From CABMKH01 sp040797625 (GTDB taxonomy: Bacteria; Bacillota; Clostridia; Tissierellales; Tissierellaceae), in NCBI GenBank assembly GCA_052067355.1, contig JBQHQH010000005.1:1-64000 (forward strand): a DNA stretch of 64,000 nt, written 5' to 3'. The notes beneath the pieces are model-generated. The model searched no databases and was not told the origin of the DNA. It saw only the letters and a list, made by a program, of their open reading frames with translations. Within the stretch, counting starts at the first letter, position 1, and each line of letters begins with the position of its first letter. The position numbers and the translations under genes were made by a program. Below, piece after piece: positions 27,058 to 36,719 of this stretch.

Positions 27058-28608
27058 TTGAAAAACAAAAGAATTATTCTCTTTTTCCTAGTATTGGGAA
27101 TGATTGCATCTTTTATGCTGATTTTCCAATACTTTTTATCCATTGAAGGATTGGAAAATATAAAAATGAGTACGCGAATTATCGTTTGGGGAATTACAGT
27201 AACCCTGTTGATATATTATATCAAGATAGAATCAAATCTCCAACTGGTCCCATCTATACTTTCAGTAGAAAAAGAAAATAATAGAGATAAGGACAAACCA
27301 AATGTATCCTTTAAAGATGTCGCTGGATTAGAAGAGATAAAAGAAGAATTACAGGAGACTATAGATTTCATAAACAACTCCCATAAATACAAAAACATGG
27401 GAGCAAAGATTCCAAAGGGTATACTATTTCATGGACCTCCAGGTACAGGAAAGACTCTATTGGCAAAAGCCGTAGCTGGAGAAACCAACTCTAACTTCCT
27501 ATATGCAAGTGGTTCTGAATTTGTGGAAAAATATGTGGGAGTAGGAGCAAAGAGAGTACGGACACTGTTTGAAAAGGCAAAGAAAGATTCTCCTAGTATT
27601 ATATTTATAGATGAAATAGATGCAATTGGTACAAAGAGAAATCTAGAATCCAACAATGAAAAGGATCAAACCCTAAACCAGCTTCTAGTGGAATTAGATG
27701 GATTTAATACAGATGAAACAGTGATTATCATTGGTGCAACTAATAGAATTGATCTCCTAGATGAAGCTCTTTTAAGACCTGGTAGATTTGACAGACATAT
27801 CTATATAGGCAATCCAAATACATCTGCTAGAGAAAAGATACTAGAAGTTCACACCAACAATAAACCATTAGATAAAAATATAAATATTCCAGAATTAGCT
27901 AAGAAAACTACTGGATTATCTGGGGCACAACTGGCAAATATAGCCAATGAAGCTGCTATTATTGCTGTAAGAAAGAATAAACATGTTATCTCTATCTCTG
28001 AATTTGACGCAGCTATTGAAAGGGTAATAGCAGGTCTAGAATTAAAAAATCCAAGTGTATTACTTAAAGAAAAACGTACTGTTGCCATTCATGAAGCAGG
28101 TCATGCACTGGTGTCTAAGATATTGAATATAGATGTAGTTCAAAAGATATCTATAGTTCCTCGCGGGCAAGCTCTAGGATATGTATTGAAGTTTCCAGAT
28201 GAGGAAAGATATCTCATGACTAGGAAAGAATTAGAATACAAGATAATATGTCTATTGGCTGGAAGAGCAGCAGAAGAAGTAGTATTTAAAGAAATAACTA
28301 CAGGAGCAAAGGACGATTTAGTTAAGGCTACTAATATAGCTATGGAAATGGTATGTAGTTATGGAATGAGTTCTATGGGAACTCTAGCTCTAGATGAAAC
28401 TTATATAAGATACAACTATGATAAGATTCGATTAGAAATAAAAAACATAACGGATAAAGCCTATGAAGATAGCATAAAGATCATCCAAGATAATCTTGGA
28501 TTGCTACACAAAATTGCTAAAAGATTGATTGAAAATGAGACTATAAACAGTGAAGAATTAGATGTAATATTTAAAGAAAATGAACGTCCAACTAATTATG
28601 CTCTATAA
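27058..28608 (+). CDS. short FtsH-family AAA+ zinc metalloprotease
   Basis: About 516 residues from a TTG at 27058, which has AGGAGGG 5 nt upstream; the ATG at 27019 has no ribosome site. Two membrane segments (about 7-27 and 37-57) enclose only a ~10-residue loop, so the usual periplasmic/extracellular FtsH domain is missing. Then come the AAA domain (Walker A GPPGTGKT about residue 127, IIFIDEIDAIG, second region of homology RPGRFDR) and the peptidase domain with HEAGH about residue 345. Full-length FtsH is usually above 600 residues; this is probably a paralog with a narrower role. It degrades membrane or soluble proteins at the inner face of the membrane. Confidence 0.9.
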   Translation: MKNKRIILFFLVLGMIASFMLIFQYFLSIEGLENIKMSTRIIVWGITVTLLIYYIKIESNLQLVPSILSVEKENNRDKDKPNVSFKDVAGLEEIKEELQETIDFINNSHKYKNMGAKIPKGILFHGPPGTGKTLLAKAVAGETNSNFLYASGSEFVEKYVGVGAKRVRTLFEKAKKDSPSIIFIDEIDAIGTKRNLESNNEKDQTLNQLLVELDGFNTDETVIIIGATNRIDLLDEALLRPGRFDRHIYIGNPNTSAREKILEVHTNNKPLDKNINIPELAKKTTGLSGAQLANIANEAAIIAVRKNKHVISISEFDAAIERVIAGLELKNPSVLLKEKRTVAIHEAGHALVSKILNIDVVQKISIVPRGQALGYVLKFPDEERYLMTRKELEYKIICLLAGRAAEEVVFKEITTGAKDDLVKATNIAMEMVCSYGMSSMGTLALDETYIRYNYDKIRLEIKNITDKAYEDSIKIIQDNLGLLHKIAKRLIENETINSEELDVIFKENERPTNYAL

Positions 28609-28642
28609 AAATGGAAGAGTAAAAACTCTTCCATTTTTTATT
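28608..28642. terminator. bidirectional terminator between the FtsH-like gene and thrS
   Basis: AAAAATGGAAGAG and CTCTTCCATTTTT form a long symmetrical stem with A and T tails on both sides, serving both convergent genes. Confidence 0.88.
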
Positions 28643-28645
28643 AAT

Positions 28646-30559
28646 TTATTTTACTTTATTTTCAATTTCTTCTACTATTGTAGAGATGAAATCTTCAACA
28701 TTCATTTGTCCTAAATCTCCATGATCTCTCTTTCTTACGGAGACTAGATTATCCGCAACTTCTTTTTCTCCTACTATTAACATATATGGGATTCTTTGAA
28801 GTTGAGCTTCTCTTATCTTATATCCTATCTTTTCAGCTCTACCATCTAATTCCACTCTGATTCCCTTGCCTTTTAACTTATCCTTAAGTTCATATGCATA
28901 GTCATTAAACTTATCAGATATTGGAAGTATTGATACTTGAACTGGAGCCAACCATACTGGGAATTTTCCTGCATAATGTTCTATCAATATTCCCATGAAT
29001 CTCTCCATACTTCCAAATATAGTCCTATGAATCATTACTGGTCTTTTCTTTTCATTATCCTTATCTACATAGGATATATCAAATCTTTCTGGCATCTGGA
29101 AGTCTAACTGAATAGTACCACATTGCCATGTTCTACCTATTGCATCTTCTAATTGGAAGTCAATCTTTGGACCATAAAATGCCCCGTCTCCTTCATTAAT
29201 TATATATTTTATGCCCTTTTCTTCCAATGCTTCTTTCAATCCATTTGTTGCAACTTCCCATTGTTCTTCAGTCCCCATGAAATCTTCTGGTCTAGTAGAT
29301 AGTTCAATATGATATTTAAAACCAAATATACTATACATATAGTCTGCTAGATCTATAATATCTATTAACTCTTTTTTAATTTGAGATGGTAATATATATA
29401 GATGAGCATCATCTTGTGTAAAGCTTCTAACTCTCATTAGACCATGTAATGCTCCTGAAAGTTCATGTCTATGAACTAATCCCAATTCACCCCACCTTAC
29501 AGGTAAATCTCTATAACTATACATCTTTGACTTGTATACTAAAATTGAACCAGGACAGTTCATAGGTTTTATAGCATAATCCTCTTCATCTATCTTTGTG
29601 AAATACATGTTTTCCTTGTAGTGATCCCAGTGTCCAGATTGATGCCATAGAGATTCATTCAATATAATTGGAGTTTTTATCTCATCATAACCTCTTTTAG
29701 CGTGTTCTTCCCTCCAGAAGTTCTCTAAGATATTTCGGATGATCATTCCCTTTGGATGGAAAAATGGAAATCCAGGTCCTTCTTCTTGAATAGTAAATAG
29801 ATCTAGTTCTCTTCCTAATTTTCTATGGTCTCTCTTCTTAGCTTCTTCTAGTCTATTAAGATATTCTTCCAAGTCTTTCTTCTTTTCATAAGTTGTTCCA
29901 TATATTCTCTGTAACATCTTGTTATTTTCATCGCCTCGCCAGTATGCTCCAGCAATGCTCAAAAGCTTAACTGCCTTGACTTTTTTAGTCTCATATAGAT
30001 GTGGCCCTGCACATAGATCTGTAAACTCTCCTAATTTATAGAATGATATTTCTTCATCTTCTGGTAAATTCTCAATTAAATCTACTTTGTATATCTCATC
30101 TTTTTTCTTAAAATAATCTAGAGCTTCATCTCTAGACATTACGAATCTCTCTACAGTGTAATTCTCTTTGGCAATTTTCTTCATTTCAGCTTCAATCTTT
30201 TCTAAATCTTCAGGTACAAATCTATGCTCAGTATCAAAGTCATAATAAAATCCATTGTCTATTGCTGGACCTATGGCAAACTTAACTCCAGGAAATAGAT
30301 TTTGAACTGCTAATGCCATTATATGTGCAGAAGTATGCCAAAATATTTCCTTTCCTTCCTTATCTTCAAATTTAACTACTTTAAATGTGGAGTCTTCATT
30401 TACTTCCTCTTGCATTCCCATTGTTTTACCATTAACTACTGCACCTAATGCTACTCTAGCTAATCCCTCAGATATATCCTTAGTAATATCATATACACTT
30501 ATTCCCTTAGAATATTCTCTAACGGAGCCATCTGGCAAAGTGATCTTTATCATTTTCAT
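28646..30559 (-). CDS. thrS: threonyl-tRNA synthetase
   Basis: Class II synthetase, 637 residues. Domains in order: TGS (1-62), N2 editing/SAD domain (HTSAHIMALAVQNLFP with the zinc-site histidines; TDLCAGPHL), catalytic core with motif 2 and the zinc ligand set (NCPGS, HRHE, H in PVMIHRTIFGS), and the anticodon-binding domain (about 535-635). It charges tRNA-Thr and clears mischarged serine. It is controlled by the T-box leader upstream. The start has AGGAGG. Confidence 0.97.
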   Translation of the reverse strand: MKMIKITLPDGSVREYSKGISVYDITKDISEGLARVALGAVVNGKTMGMQEEVNEDSTFKVVKFEDKEGKEIFWHTSAHIMALAVQNLFPGVKFAIGPAIDNGFYYDFDTEHRFVPEDLEKIEAEMKKIAKENYTVERFVMSRDEALDYFKKKDEIYKVDLIENLPEDEEISFYKLGEFTDLCAGPHLYETKKVKAVKLLSIAGAYWRGDENNKMLQRIYGTTYEKKKDLEEYLNRLEEAKKRDHRKLGRELDLFTIQEEGPGFPFFHPKGMIIRNILENFWREEHAKRGYDEIKTPIILNESLWHQSGHWDHYKENMYFTKIDEEDYAIKPMNCPGSILVYKSKMYSYRDLPVRWGELGLVHRHELSGALHGLMRVRSFTQDDAHLYILPSQIKKELIDIIDLADYMYSIFGFKYHIELSTRPEDFMGTEEQWEVATNGLKEALEEKGIKYIINEGDGAFYGPKIDFQLEDAIGRTWQCGTIQLDFQMPERFDISYVDKDNEKKRPVMIHRTIFGSMERFMGILIEHYAGKFPVWLAPVQVSILPISDKFNDYAYELKDKLKGKGIRVELDGRAEKIGYKIREAQLQRIPYMLIVGEKEVADNLVSVRKRDHGDLGQMNVEDFISTIVEEIENKVK

Positions 30560-30587
30560 ATTTAATCCTCCTAATCAATTTTTTCAT

Positions 30588-30830
30588 TAAAAAAACCCTT
30601 CATTCCTACAAAAAATTGTAGGGACGAAAGGTTATATTCCGTGGTTCCACCCTAATTACTTCTCAACTTAAATAACGCCGCTATAGGCGAAAGTCCTTTG
30701 CTCATGCTATTGACTTAGCTCAGGGGTGGTCTTCAACTACCTCTATCCTAAGAAGATTTTCAGCTAATCTCTTCTCTCTCTGTAAGTTTTAGTAATTTAC
30801 TCTTCCCTTCAACGCCTTTATTATTAAATT
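30588..30830 (-). promoter_or_regulatory. T-box leader, threonine-specific (ACC specifier), upstream of thrS
   Basis: Stem I, the T-box sequence AGGGTGGAACCACGG (30639-30653) and a terminator with seven T (30590-30631) are visible on the minus strand. In the specifier loop GAAG is followed by ACC (30728-30730), a threonine codon. Confidence 0.94.
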
Positions 30831-30874
30831 ATATCTATTGTATATACTTTTAGAAATTTTGTCAAGATATATCT

Positions 30875-32185
30875 TTATTTTAAACGGTTTAATACTTCAT
30901 CCATAGATAGGCTTTCTTGTTCACCAGTCTTCATATCTCTAAGGGAATATACATCATTCTTTGCCTCTTCTTCTCCTATTACTATTGTATATGGAATATT
31001 AAGCTTATCTGCGTAATTGAACTTTTTACCCATCTTACCTGACTCTATATATATCTGAGTATAGATACCTTCTCTTCTCAATCTATTGCCTACTTCTACA
31101 CCTTTATCCATATATCCTTCCATAGGTATAATCAAAACAGTCGTTAGAGAATTATCTATAGCCTTGATTATCTTTGCCTCATTAAGTTGATAAAACAATC
31201 TAGTAAGCCCTATGGATATACCCACTCCTGGTAGCTTTTGACTTGTATAGTGTGAAGCTAGATTATCATATCTTCCACCTGAACAGACACTTCCAATCTC
31301 TGGATAATCATTTAAAAAAGTCTCATACACAGTTCCAGTATAATAGTCTAATCCCCTAGCTATAGTTAAATCTATGGCATAATTATCTTGAGGTACTCCA
31401 AATATCCCTATATATTCTGTAACTGTTTTCAGTTCGTCTAATCCCTCTTTAAATATTTCATTTTCAATCTCTAATGCCTTTAATTCCTCTAATACTTTAT
31501 TATTATCTCCACTTATATCTATAAATTCAAGGACTTTTTGAATCTTATCATCACTTAATCCTATTTCTATCAATTCTTTCTTTACATTTTCTATACCTAT
31601 CTTATCTAATTTATCTATGGTTCTAAGTACAAAAGTAGAGTCTTCTATCTCTAAGCTGTGAAAAAATCCCTTTAGGACCTTTCTATTGTTTATCTTTATA
31701 GTAAAGGACTCAAACCCTAAATCCTTGAAAGTAGAATATATAACTGCTGGTATCTCAGCATCGTTGATTATGTCCAATTTCCCATTTCCAATTATATCTA
31801 TATCGCATTGATAAAACTCTCTAAATCTTCCCCTCTGATTTCTCTCTCCTCTATATACCTTACCAATATGATATCTCCTAAAAGGGAAGTTTAAATCTGA
31901 ATAATGTTGACTTACATATCTTGCCAATGGTACAGTTAAATCAAATCTAAGGGACATATCTGTAGACCCTTTTTGAAATCTATAGATCTGTTTTTCAGTT
32001 TCTCCTCCACCCTTTGCCAATAAGACCTCTGTCTTCTCTATTGCAGGTGTATCAATTGGTAAAAATCCAAATTTCTCATAGTTTTCTCTAATTGTATCCA
32101 TCATCTTATTAAATAAGATTTGTTCCGTAGGAATCAACTCCATAAATCCTGGCAATATAGACGGTTTAACTATATTTGTACTCAT
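30875..32185 (-). CDS. hisS: histidyl-tRNA synthetase
   Basis: Class II synthetase, 436 residues. Motif 2 (FREFYQCDIDIIG), the histidine A motifs (RGLDYYTGTVYE; CSGGRYDNL) and motif 3 (GVGISIGLTRL) are all seen, followed by the anticodon-binding domain. It charges tRNA-His. No T-box is seen between it and ytxC; the 80-bp gap is AT-rich only. The start has GGAGG. Confidence 0.97.
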   Translation of the reverse strand: MSTNIVKPSILPGFMELIPTEQILFNKMMDTIRENYEKFGFLPIDTPAIEKTEVLLAKGGGETEKQIYRFQKGSTDMSLRFDLTVPLARYVSQHYSDLNFPFRRYHIGKVYRGERNQRGRFREFYQCDIDIIGNGKLDIINDAEIPAVIYSTFKDLGFESFTIKINNRKVLKGFFHSLEIEDSTFVLRTIDKLDKIGIENVKKELIEIGLSDDKIQKVLEFIDISGDNNKVLEELKALEIENEIFKEGLDELKTVTEYIGIFGVPQDNYAIDLTIARGLDYYTGTVYETFLNDYPEIGSVCSGGRYDNLASHYTSQKLPGVGISIGLTRLFYQLNEAKIIKAIDNSLTTVLIIPMEGYMDKGVEVGNRLRREGIYTQIYIESGKMGKKFNYADKLNIPYTIVIGEEEAKNDVYSLRDMKTGEQESLSMDEVLNRLK

Positions 32186-32266
32186 TTTATAATTACCTCC
32201 AATACTATCTTTCCTATAATAATATCATTTATTATTGAATTGTCAAAGAAAAAAAGAGCTGATTTC

Positions 32267-33124
32267 TCAACTCTTATCTATATTTTCCTCCATGATATAT
32301 GCATTACATAGACTACATCCATGGCATATTCTGATTCTATCCCTAAATACCTTTTTTAATACTGATATAAGTTCCTCTTCTTTTCCATCTTCAATATGAA
32401 TTACTATATTTGATGGAGACATAGCCAATAGAGAACTAAGCAATATATCAGATTGACTAATGTCGTCATAGAAGAGCTCCTTTAATATCATCTCTATATA
32501 GTCATTATTTATCTTCTCATTATTAGAATCAAATAGTTGAACTTCACCTTCATCTATTATAACATTTACTAAATTCATTTTAGGATATTGATTATCTACA
32601 AATTCCTGCAGTGTATATATAAACTCATTATATTCCATTTCTAATTGTATTCCTGACAATACCTCTTCAATAACTTTATCTACTAAAAAATTAAATGTTC
32701 TAGGTCTAAATGTCAAGTATCCATCTATTATTAGAGTATTATTTTCAATTAGATAATTTAACAATTCATTTTTTAATATATCTTTTTCAATCACATAGCT
32801 TTTCTCATCTATTAAAAGTTCATAGACCCGTTTATCTATATCATATCCTTCTAATTTACCTATCTTCCTTGAAATTTTCTTAACTTTCTCTTCTATTATT
32901 TCTCTAGAATAAAAAACTAAGATTATATCTTTAACAAAATCAGCTAATATATTATATAAGGCAATTTCCTCATCTGATTTTTTTTTGCTTAAAGAAAAGG
33001 AATATATGAAATTTTCTTTATAATCTTCATAGTTAATATCTATTTGTTTTTTTAATGGAAATCTTTCAATTATATGATGTACCTTTTCTGCAGGTACTGT
33101 ACTACCAATTTTAATAGGATCCAT
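32267..33124 (-). CDS. ytxC: YtxC-like putative sporulation protein
   Basis: 285 residues. The central part (DGYLTFRPRTFNFLVDKVIEEV ... YNEFIYTLQEFVD, seen as separate blocks) matches the YtxC family of spore-forming Firmicutes; the C-terminus carries CHGCSLC. Its role is not defined. In Bacillus the gene also lies beside thrS, which supports the call. Confidence 0.8.
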   Translation of the reverse strand: MDPIKIGSTVPAEKVHHIIERFPLKKQIDINYEDYKENFIYSFSLSKKKSDEEIALYNILADFVKDIILVFYSREIIEEKVKKISRKIGKLEGYDIDKRVYELLIDEKSYVIEKDILKNELLNYLIENNTLIIDGYLTFRPRTFNFLVDKVIEEVLSGIQLEMEYNEFIYTLQEFVDNQYPKMNLVNVIIDEGEVQLFDSNNEKINNDYIEMILKELFYDDISQSDILLSSLLAMSPSNIVIHIEDGKEEELISVLKKVFRDRIRICHGCSLCNAYIMEENIDKS

Positions 33125-33188
33125 AATATCACTTCCTCTTTATTAGTATGTACCCTTAAAAACACCATATACCTTATAAAATTTGACA

Positions 33189-33935
33189 CTAATTACAGTT
33201 AAGACTAATTATAGTTCCAATGTCTGTTATGGTTTTCTTTGACAAATAAATAATTTTTTTATTTTTTTTATGGATAAATTTCTGGATTTCATTTCTATCA
33301 GGATGACTATCTAAAATTCCAGAAAAGAACATCTTATCCTTTGAAAAATTTCCTGTAGACCCTCCTATAAAACCGTAATCTTGTTTTTCCAGATGAATAT
33401 ATCCTGGCTTTATCAATAATACATCATATCCTAAATTCTTTAAAATATTGTATATGGGGACATCTGCAGTTATTATACTATTTTCATCTACAATAGCCAT
33501 AGAGCACTTAGTATATCCTTGATTTATATTTATAAACTCTAAGCCTTCTTTTTTTAAATAAAATTTTAAAACTTCATCAGTATATTTAAAATTGTGTATT
33601 GCTCTCCCATATATCCTTCCTACATTGTATGCAATATCAAGAGGATACTTTCCTACTAGTTTCTTTTCTCCTTTGATTAATTTAAAATTAAATCTCTCCA
33701 GCCTATCTTCATAATAATCAAATACATTTGGAGCTATTACCAATGTATTATAGTTTATAGGATGAATAACTATATCAGGATGATAGGCAATTGAATCATC
33801 TACATCTATACATTTAACTGTAGATATAGTATGCATTCCAAGTCTATTTAGTGAATTTATAATTTCACTATTTGCATTTCCTGCAATTATAGCTACATTT
33901 CCATCTTTAATTGGAATAAAAGGATTGAATTTCAT
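33189..33935 (-). CDS. DUF6873-like (GME-fold) hypothetical protein
   Basis: 248 residues, soluble. The spacing of GMHTIST, YHPDIVIHPI, IITADVPIYNILK, GFIGGSTG and SHPDRNEI is like that of a clostridial family annotated as DUF6873 with a guanidino-modifying-enzyme-type fold. No function is established. Start with AGGAGAG. It lies upstream of ytxC and hisS with gaps of 65-80 bp. Family identity comes from memory of the pattern and should be treated as probable. Confidence 0.65.
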   Translation of the reverse strand: MKFNPFIPIKDGNVAIIAGNANSEIINSLNRLGMHTISTVKCIDVDDSIAYHPDIVIHPINYNTLVIAPNVFDYYEDRLERFNFKLIKGEKKLVGKYPLDIAYNVGRIYGRAIHNFKYTDEVLKFYLKKEGLEFININQGYTKCSMAIVDENSIITADVPIYNILKNLGYDVLLIKPGYIHLEKQDYGFIGGSTGNFSKDKMFFSGILDSHPDRNEIQKFIHKKNKKIIYLSKKTITDIGTIISLNCN

Positions 33936-34361
33936 ATCGTAACTCTCCTAGACTCTTATTATGAACATATGATTCACATATTTAAAACTCATATTAAACC
34001 TATCAGGGCAGATAGACAAAAAATCATGTCTAACTCTACTGCCATATATCAGCTTATCAAAAACTTCCATTGATACATAATAACATATTTATATATCGTT
34101 TACAATTTACTAAAGTTCAACTCCAAAGCTCATATTTAAGTTTTTAGAGGTCTCTATTTATTAGTAAGTAATTTATATTGGCATGTGTTTTTTAATTCGT
34201 CTATGGCTAAATAAATAGGGGATAATACGTTCTCTTTATATTTAGTTTTAAAATACTATTCAATTTTGTTTTTTTGCTTTAGAATCTGTAGAAAATTTCA
34301 CATCCACCTATGACAGTACCTTCGATTTTTATTAATCAGTATAACTTATGTACCAATATAA

Positions 34362-34388
34362 ACCCTTCTATATTATTTTCATACTATA
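34362..34388 (+). promoter_or_regulatory. sigma-K-like promoter of the YVTN propeller gene
   Basis: AC (34362-34363), a 16-bp gap and CATACTATA (34380-34388) match the mother-cell sigma-K pattern AC-N16-CATAnnnTA. It lies about 50 bp before the start codon. The rest of the 33936-34439 gap is AT-rich and shows no gene or repeat. Confidence 0.45.
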
Positions 34389-34439
34389 TTATATAAGTTT
34401 TTTAACTATTGGAATTCTAATATAGAAAGGAGATTTTAT

Positions 34440-35462
34440 ATGTCGTGTTACACCTATTATGATTATTGGACTATATCAAAATATAATCCGTGTAAAAAAG
34501 AAAATAACTGTCATAGATGTAAAATCATTATAAAATGTCAACCTGTTCCAACGAGGGCTACAAGCTCAATACCTATAACATGTGATATTTATGTTACGAA
34601 TAGAGGAGATAGTACGGTATCTGTAATAGATGGAACTACAAATTCAGTCATTAATACTATCCCTGTTGGTATTGCTCCTAATGGAATGGAAACAAACCAC
34701 AACACTAAATTAATTTATGTAAGTAATGAATTTAGCAATACAGTATCAGTAATAGACGGTAATACAAATACAGTAATAGCAACTATACCTGTTGGTAATC
34801 ATCCTGTAAGAATTGCTACAAATCCAAATACTAATTTCATATACACTACTAATACAGGTGATAATACTGTATCAGTAATAGACGGCAATACAAATACAGT
34901 AGTAGCAACTATACCTGTTGGTAATGAGCCTTTTGGTATCAGTACAAATCCAAACACTAACTTAATATACATTGCTCATCAAGCCTCCAATACAGTATCT
35001 GTAATAAATGGAGCTACTAACTCTGTTATCACAACTATTCCTGTAAGAAACAATCCAAGAATACCAAGTGTAAATCCAGATACAAATTTAATATATGTTC
35101 CTAATACAAATGACAATACGGTATCTGTAATTGATGGTAATACTAATTCAGTAGTGGCAACTGTGCCAGTCGGCCCTTCTCCAGAATCAGTATCTATAAA
35201 TCCAAATACCAATTTAATTTATGTTCCTAATGGCGGGAACAATACGGTGTCAGTAATAAATGGAGCTACTAATTCAGTTATCGCTACTATTCCTGTTGGA
35301 AGTTTTCCCACTGATATTAATGTAGATCCAAATAACTGTTTAATTTATGTAACAAATGGCATTGATGACACTGTTTCAGTTATAGATGGTGCTACAAATA
35401 CAGTAATTAACACCATTCCAGTTGGAGATACACCTTTTGGCGTTTCATTATTATTTTCATAA
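34440..35462 (+). CDS. YVTN-family seven-bladed beta-propeller protein
   Basis: 340 residues. After a cysteine-rich N-terminus (six Cys in the first 48 residues, no signal peptide), seven 42-residue repeats follow, each of the form IYV-N----NTVSVIDG-TN-VI-TIPVG--P. Seven blades make one closed propeller. Repeats are close in sequence, pointing to recent internal duplication. Related proteins are found on spore surfaces and in cell envelopes; the sigma-K-like promoter favours a late-sporulation coat or exosporium protein (inference). Start with GAAAGGAG. Confidence 0.85.
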   Translation: MSCYTYYDYWTISKYNPCKKENNCHRCKIIIKCQPVPTRATSSIPITCDIYVTNRGDSTVSVIDGTTNSVINTIPVGIAPNGMETNHNTKLIYVSNEFSNTVSVIDGNTNTVIATIPVGNHPVRIATNPNTNFIYTTNTGDNTVSVIDGNTNTVVATIPVGNEPFGISTNPNTNLIYIAHQASNTVSVINGATNSVITTIPVRNNPRIPSVNPDTNLIYVPNTNDNTVSVIDGNTNSVVATVPVGPSPESVSINPNTNLIYVPNGGNNTVSVINGATNSVIATIPVGSFPTDINVDPNNCLIYVTNGIDDTVSVIDGATNTVINTIPVGDTPFGVSLLFS

Positions 35463-35497
35463 AAAAATATTAAACAAAAGTGCAAAAAATAAAAGAA

Positions 35498-35524
35498 GGC
35501 CAGGATTTTTAGTCCTGGTCCTCT
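35498..35524 (-). terminator. terminator of the prophage lysis genes
   Basis: On the minus strand CCAGGA-CTAAAAA-TCCTGG followed by a T-rich stretch covers the holin stop codon. Confidence 0.7.
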
Positions 35525-35754
35525 TCAACTCTCTTTCTTGTAGATTGTATAGTCAACTGATGCACATATACTGCCATCCCTGCTGCTAATATACCCTGCA
35601 ATATCCCATTCAAAATAACTTGTCCTACAAAGCCATTTTCAAACCCAAGGATTAATATAGCAAGCAAAATCCCTATTACTCCAAGGATAATTAAAACCGG
35701 GATTAATATGAGTATTTCTGGTTGAATAAAACTTAATATTTCTTCTCCCGTCAT
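35509..35754 (-). CDS. phage holin-like small membrane protein
   Basis: 81 residues with two or three hydrophobic segments (about 12-35, 42-65) and a charged C-terminus (RKRVEEDQD). It lies directly after the endolysin gene and shares the lysis-cassette layout XhlA-amidase-holin, so a pore-forming holin role is likely. The start has GGAGG inside the end of the amidase gene. Confidence 0.75.
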   Translation of the reverse strand: MTGEEILSFIQPEILILIPVLIILGVIGILLAILILGFENGFVGQVILNGILQGILAAGMAVYVHQLTIQSTRKRVEEDQD

Positions 35755-35755
35755 A

Positions 35756-36394
35756 TTATTTTACCTCCTTGGATCTTCTTATCATAGAGATAACCTCTTC
35801 CCTTGTAGCTACATCTTTAGGATTAGATCCATCTGTAATCTTATTCTTAATCCCCCAATTCCAATCATCTTTAGCCCAATTACTAGGCTCATAATTTTGG
35901 GACTTTTCTCCAGCTTTCAATCTATTCAACTCCCTTTCCACACTAATTATAAATCTTCTCCAACCTTCCCAGTTATTATAGTTCATTATCCTAGGACAAT
36001 TTTTACCACTCCAATCAAAGTGTCTTTTAAGCTTATCTGCTCCCCAACCTCTTTCATGTAGCATTTTAGCGACTAATTCTACTGTATTTTGTAAAGTCTT
36101 AACCCTATCTCCACTCTCACACATTTCTATAGATATAGATGTATTGTTTCCCTCTCTATTTCCTGCATGGTAGGTTATTTCATTTAGAGGAATACATTCT
36201 ATGGCCTCTTTATCATCAACGACAATATGAAATGATGCGGCCCTTGTGTTACCTTCTCTAGCTAAGTTGTCCCTTTCGTTCTTAGCCGTAGACTTTTCAT
36301 TAGCTGTGGAATGGATGGTAATGGAGGTAGCCGTTATTTTAATACTAGGTCTTTTATGTCTACTTTTAGGTATATGATCTATTTTATATTTCAT
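35756..36394 (-). CDS. N-acetylmuramoyl-L-alanine amidase (prophage endolysin)
   Basis: 212 residues. Amidase_2 fold with zinc ligands in TSITIHSTAN, NEITYHAGNREGN and the late HFDWSGKNCPR motif. The C-terminal 50 residues resemble an SLH-like or cell-wall-binding tail (WAKDDWNWGIKNKITDGSNPKDVATREEV). It cleaves the amide bond between muramic acid and L-alanine. Same family as CwlA/XlyA. Start with AGGAAGATG spacing. Confidence 0.9.
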   Translation of the reverse strand: MKYKIDHIPKSRHKRPSIKITATSITIHSTANEKSTAKNERDNLAREGNTRAASFHIVVDDKEAIECIPLNEITYHAGNREGNNTSISIEMCESGDRVKTLQNTVELVAKMLHERGWGADKLKRHFDWSGKNCPRIMNYNNWEGWRRFIISVERELNRLKAGEKSQNYEPSNWAKDDWNWGIKNKITDGSNPKDVATREEVISMIRRSKEVK

Positions 36395-36398
36395 TTTT

Positions 36399-36650
36399 TC
36401 ATCTTCCTATCTGTTGTACATACCAAATAAAAAAACCTACTAGTACAGTAATAGAAAATCCCATAAACCACTTCATTGTAGCTACAAGATTCTTTATTTG
36501 TTCTATTAGGTTTTTTATTTCAGTTTCTGTACTTGATTTGAATTGTTCTAACTTATCTAGTCTTTCACTATGAATATTCAATCTACGTTCGTGTACATTA
36601 AATTTTTCATCTATTCTCTTATGCTTTTCGTCATATACTGATTTCTCCAT
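36399..36650 (-). CDS. XhlA-family (hemolysin XhlA) lysis protein
   Basis: 83 residues: an N-terminal coiled coil (about 5-55, KLEQFKSSTETEIKNL) and one C-terminal membrane segment (about 60-80). This is the XhlA layout of PBSX-type prophages, where the protein works with holin and amidase in lysis. It starts the lysis cassette, with a GGAGGTG site. Confidence 0.85.
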   Translation of the reverse strand: MEKSVYDEKHKRIDEKFNVHERRLNIHSERLDKLEQFKSSTETEIKNLIEQIKNLVATMKWFMGFSITVLVGFFIWYVQQIGR

Positions 36651-36675
36651 CTTACACCTCCAAGTTTGATAAGAA

Positions 36676-36715
36676 GGGCAATAAAAAAAGACTATCTCTA
36701 GTCTATTGCCCTTTT
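36676..36715. terminator. nested bidirectional terminator
   Basis: GGGCAATA ... TATTGCCC followed by TTTT on the plus strand encloses a second stem (AGACTAGAGATAGTCT) that is followed by seven T on the minus strand. Confidence 0.7.
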
Positions 36716-36719
36716 AATG

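Noticed and set aside
34588..35450. Regularly spaced DNA repeats that could suggest a CRISPR array
   Set aside because: The 126-bp period is in frame and encodes the 42-residue propeller blades; there are no short identical repeats with unique spacers.
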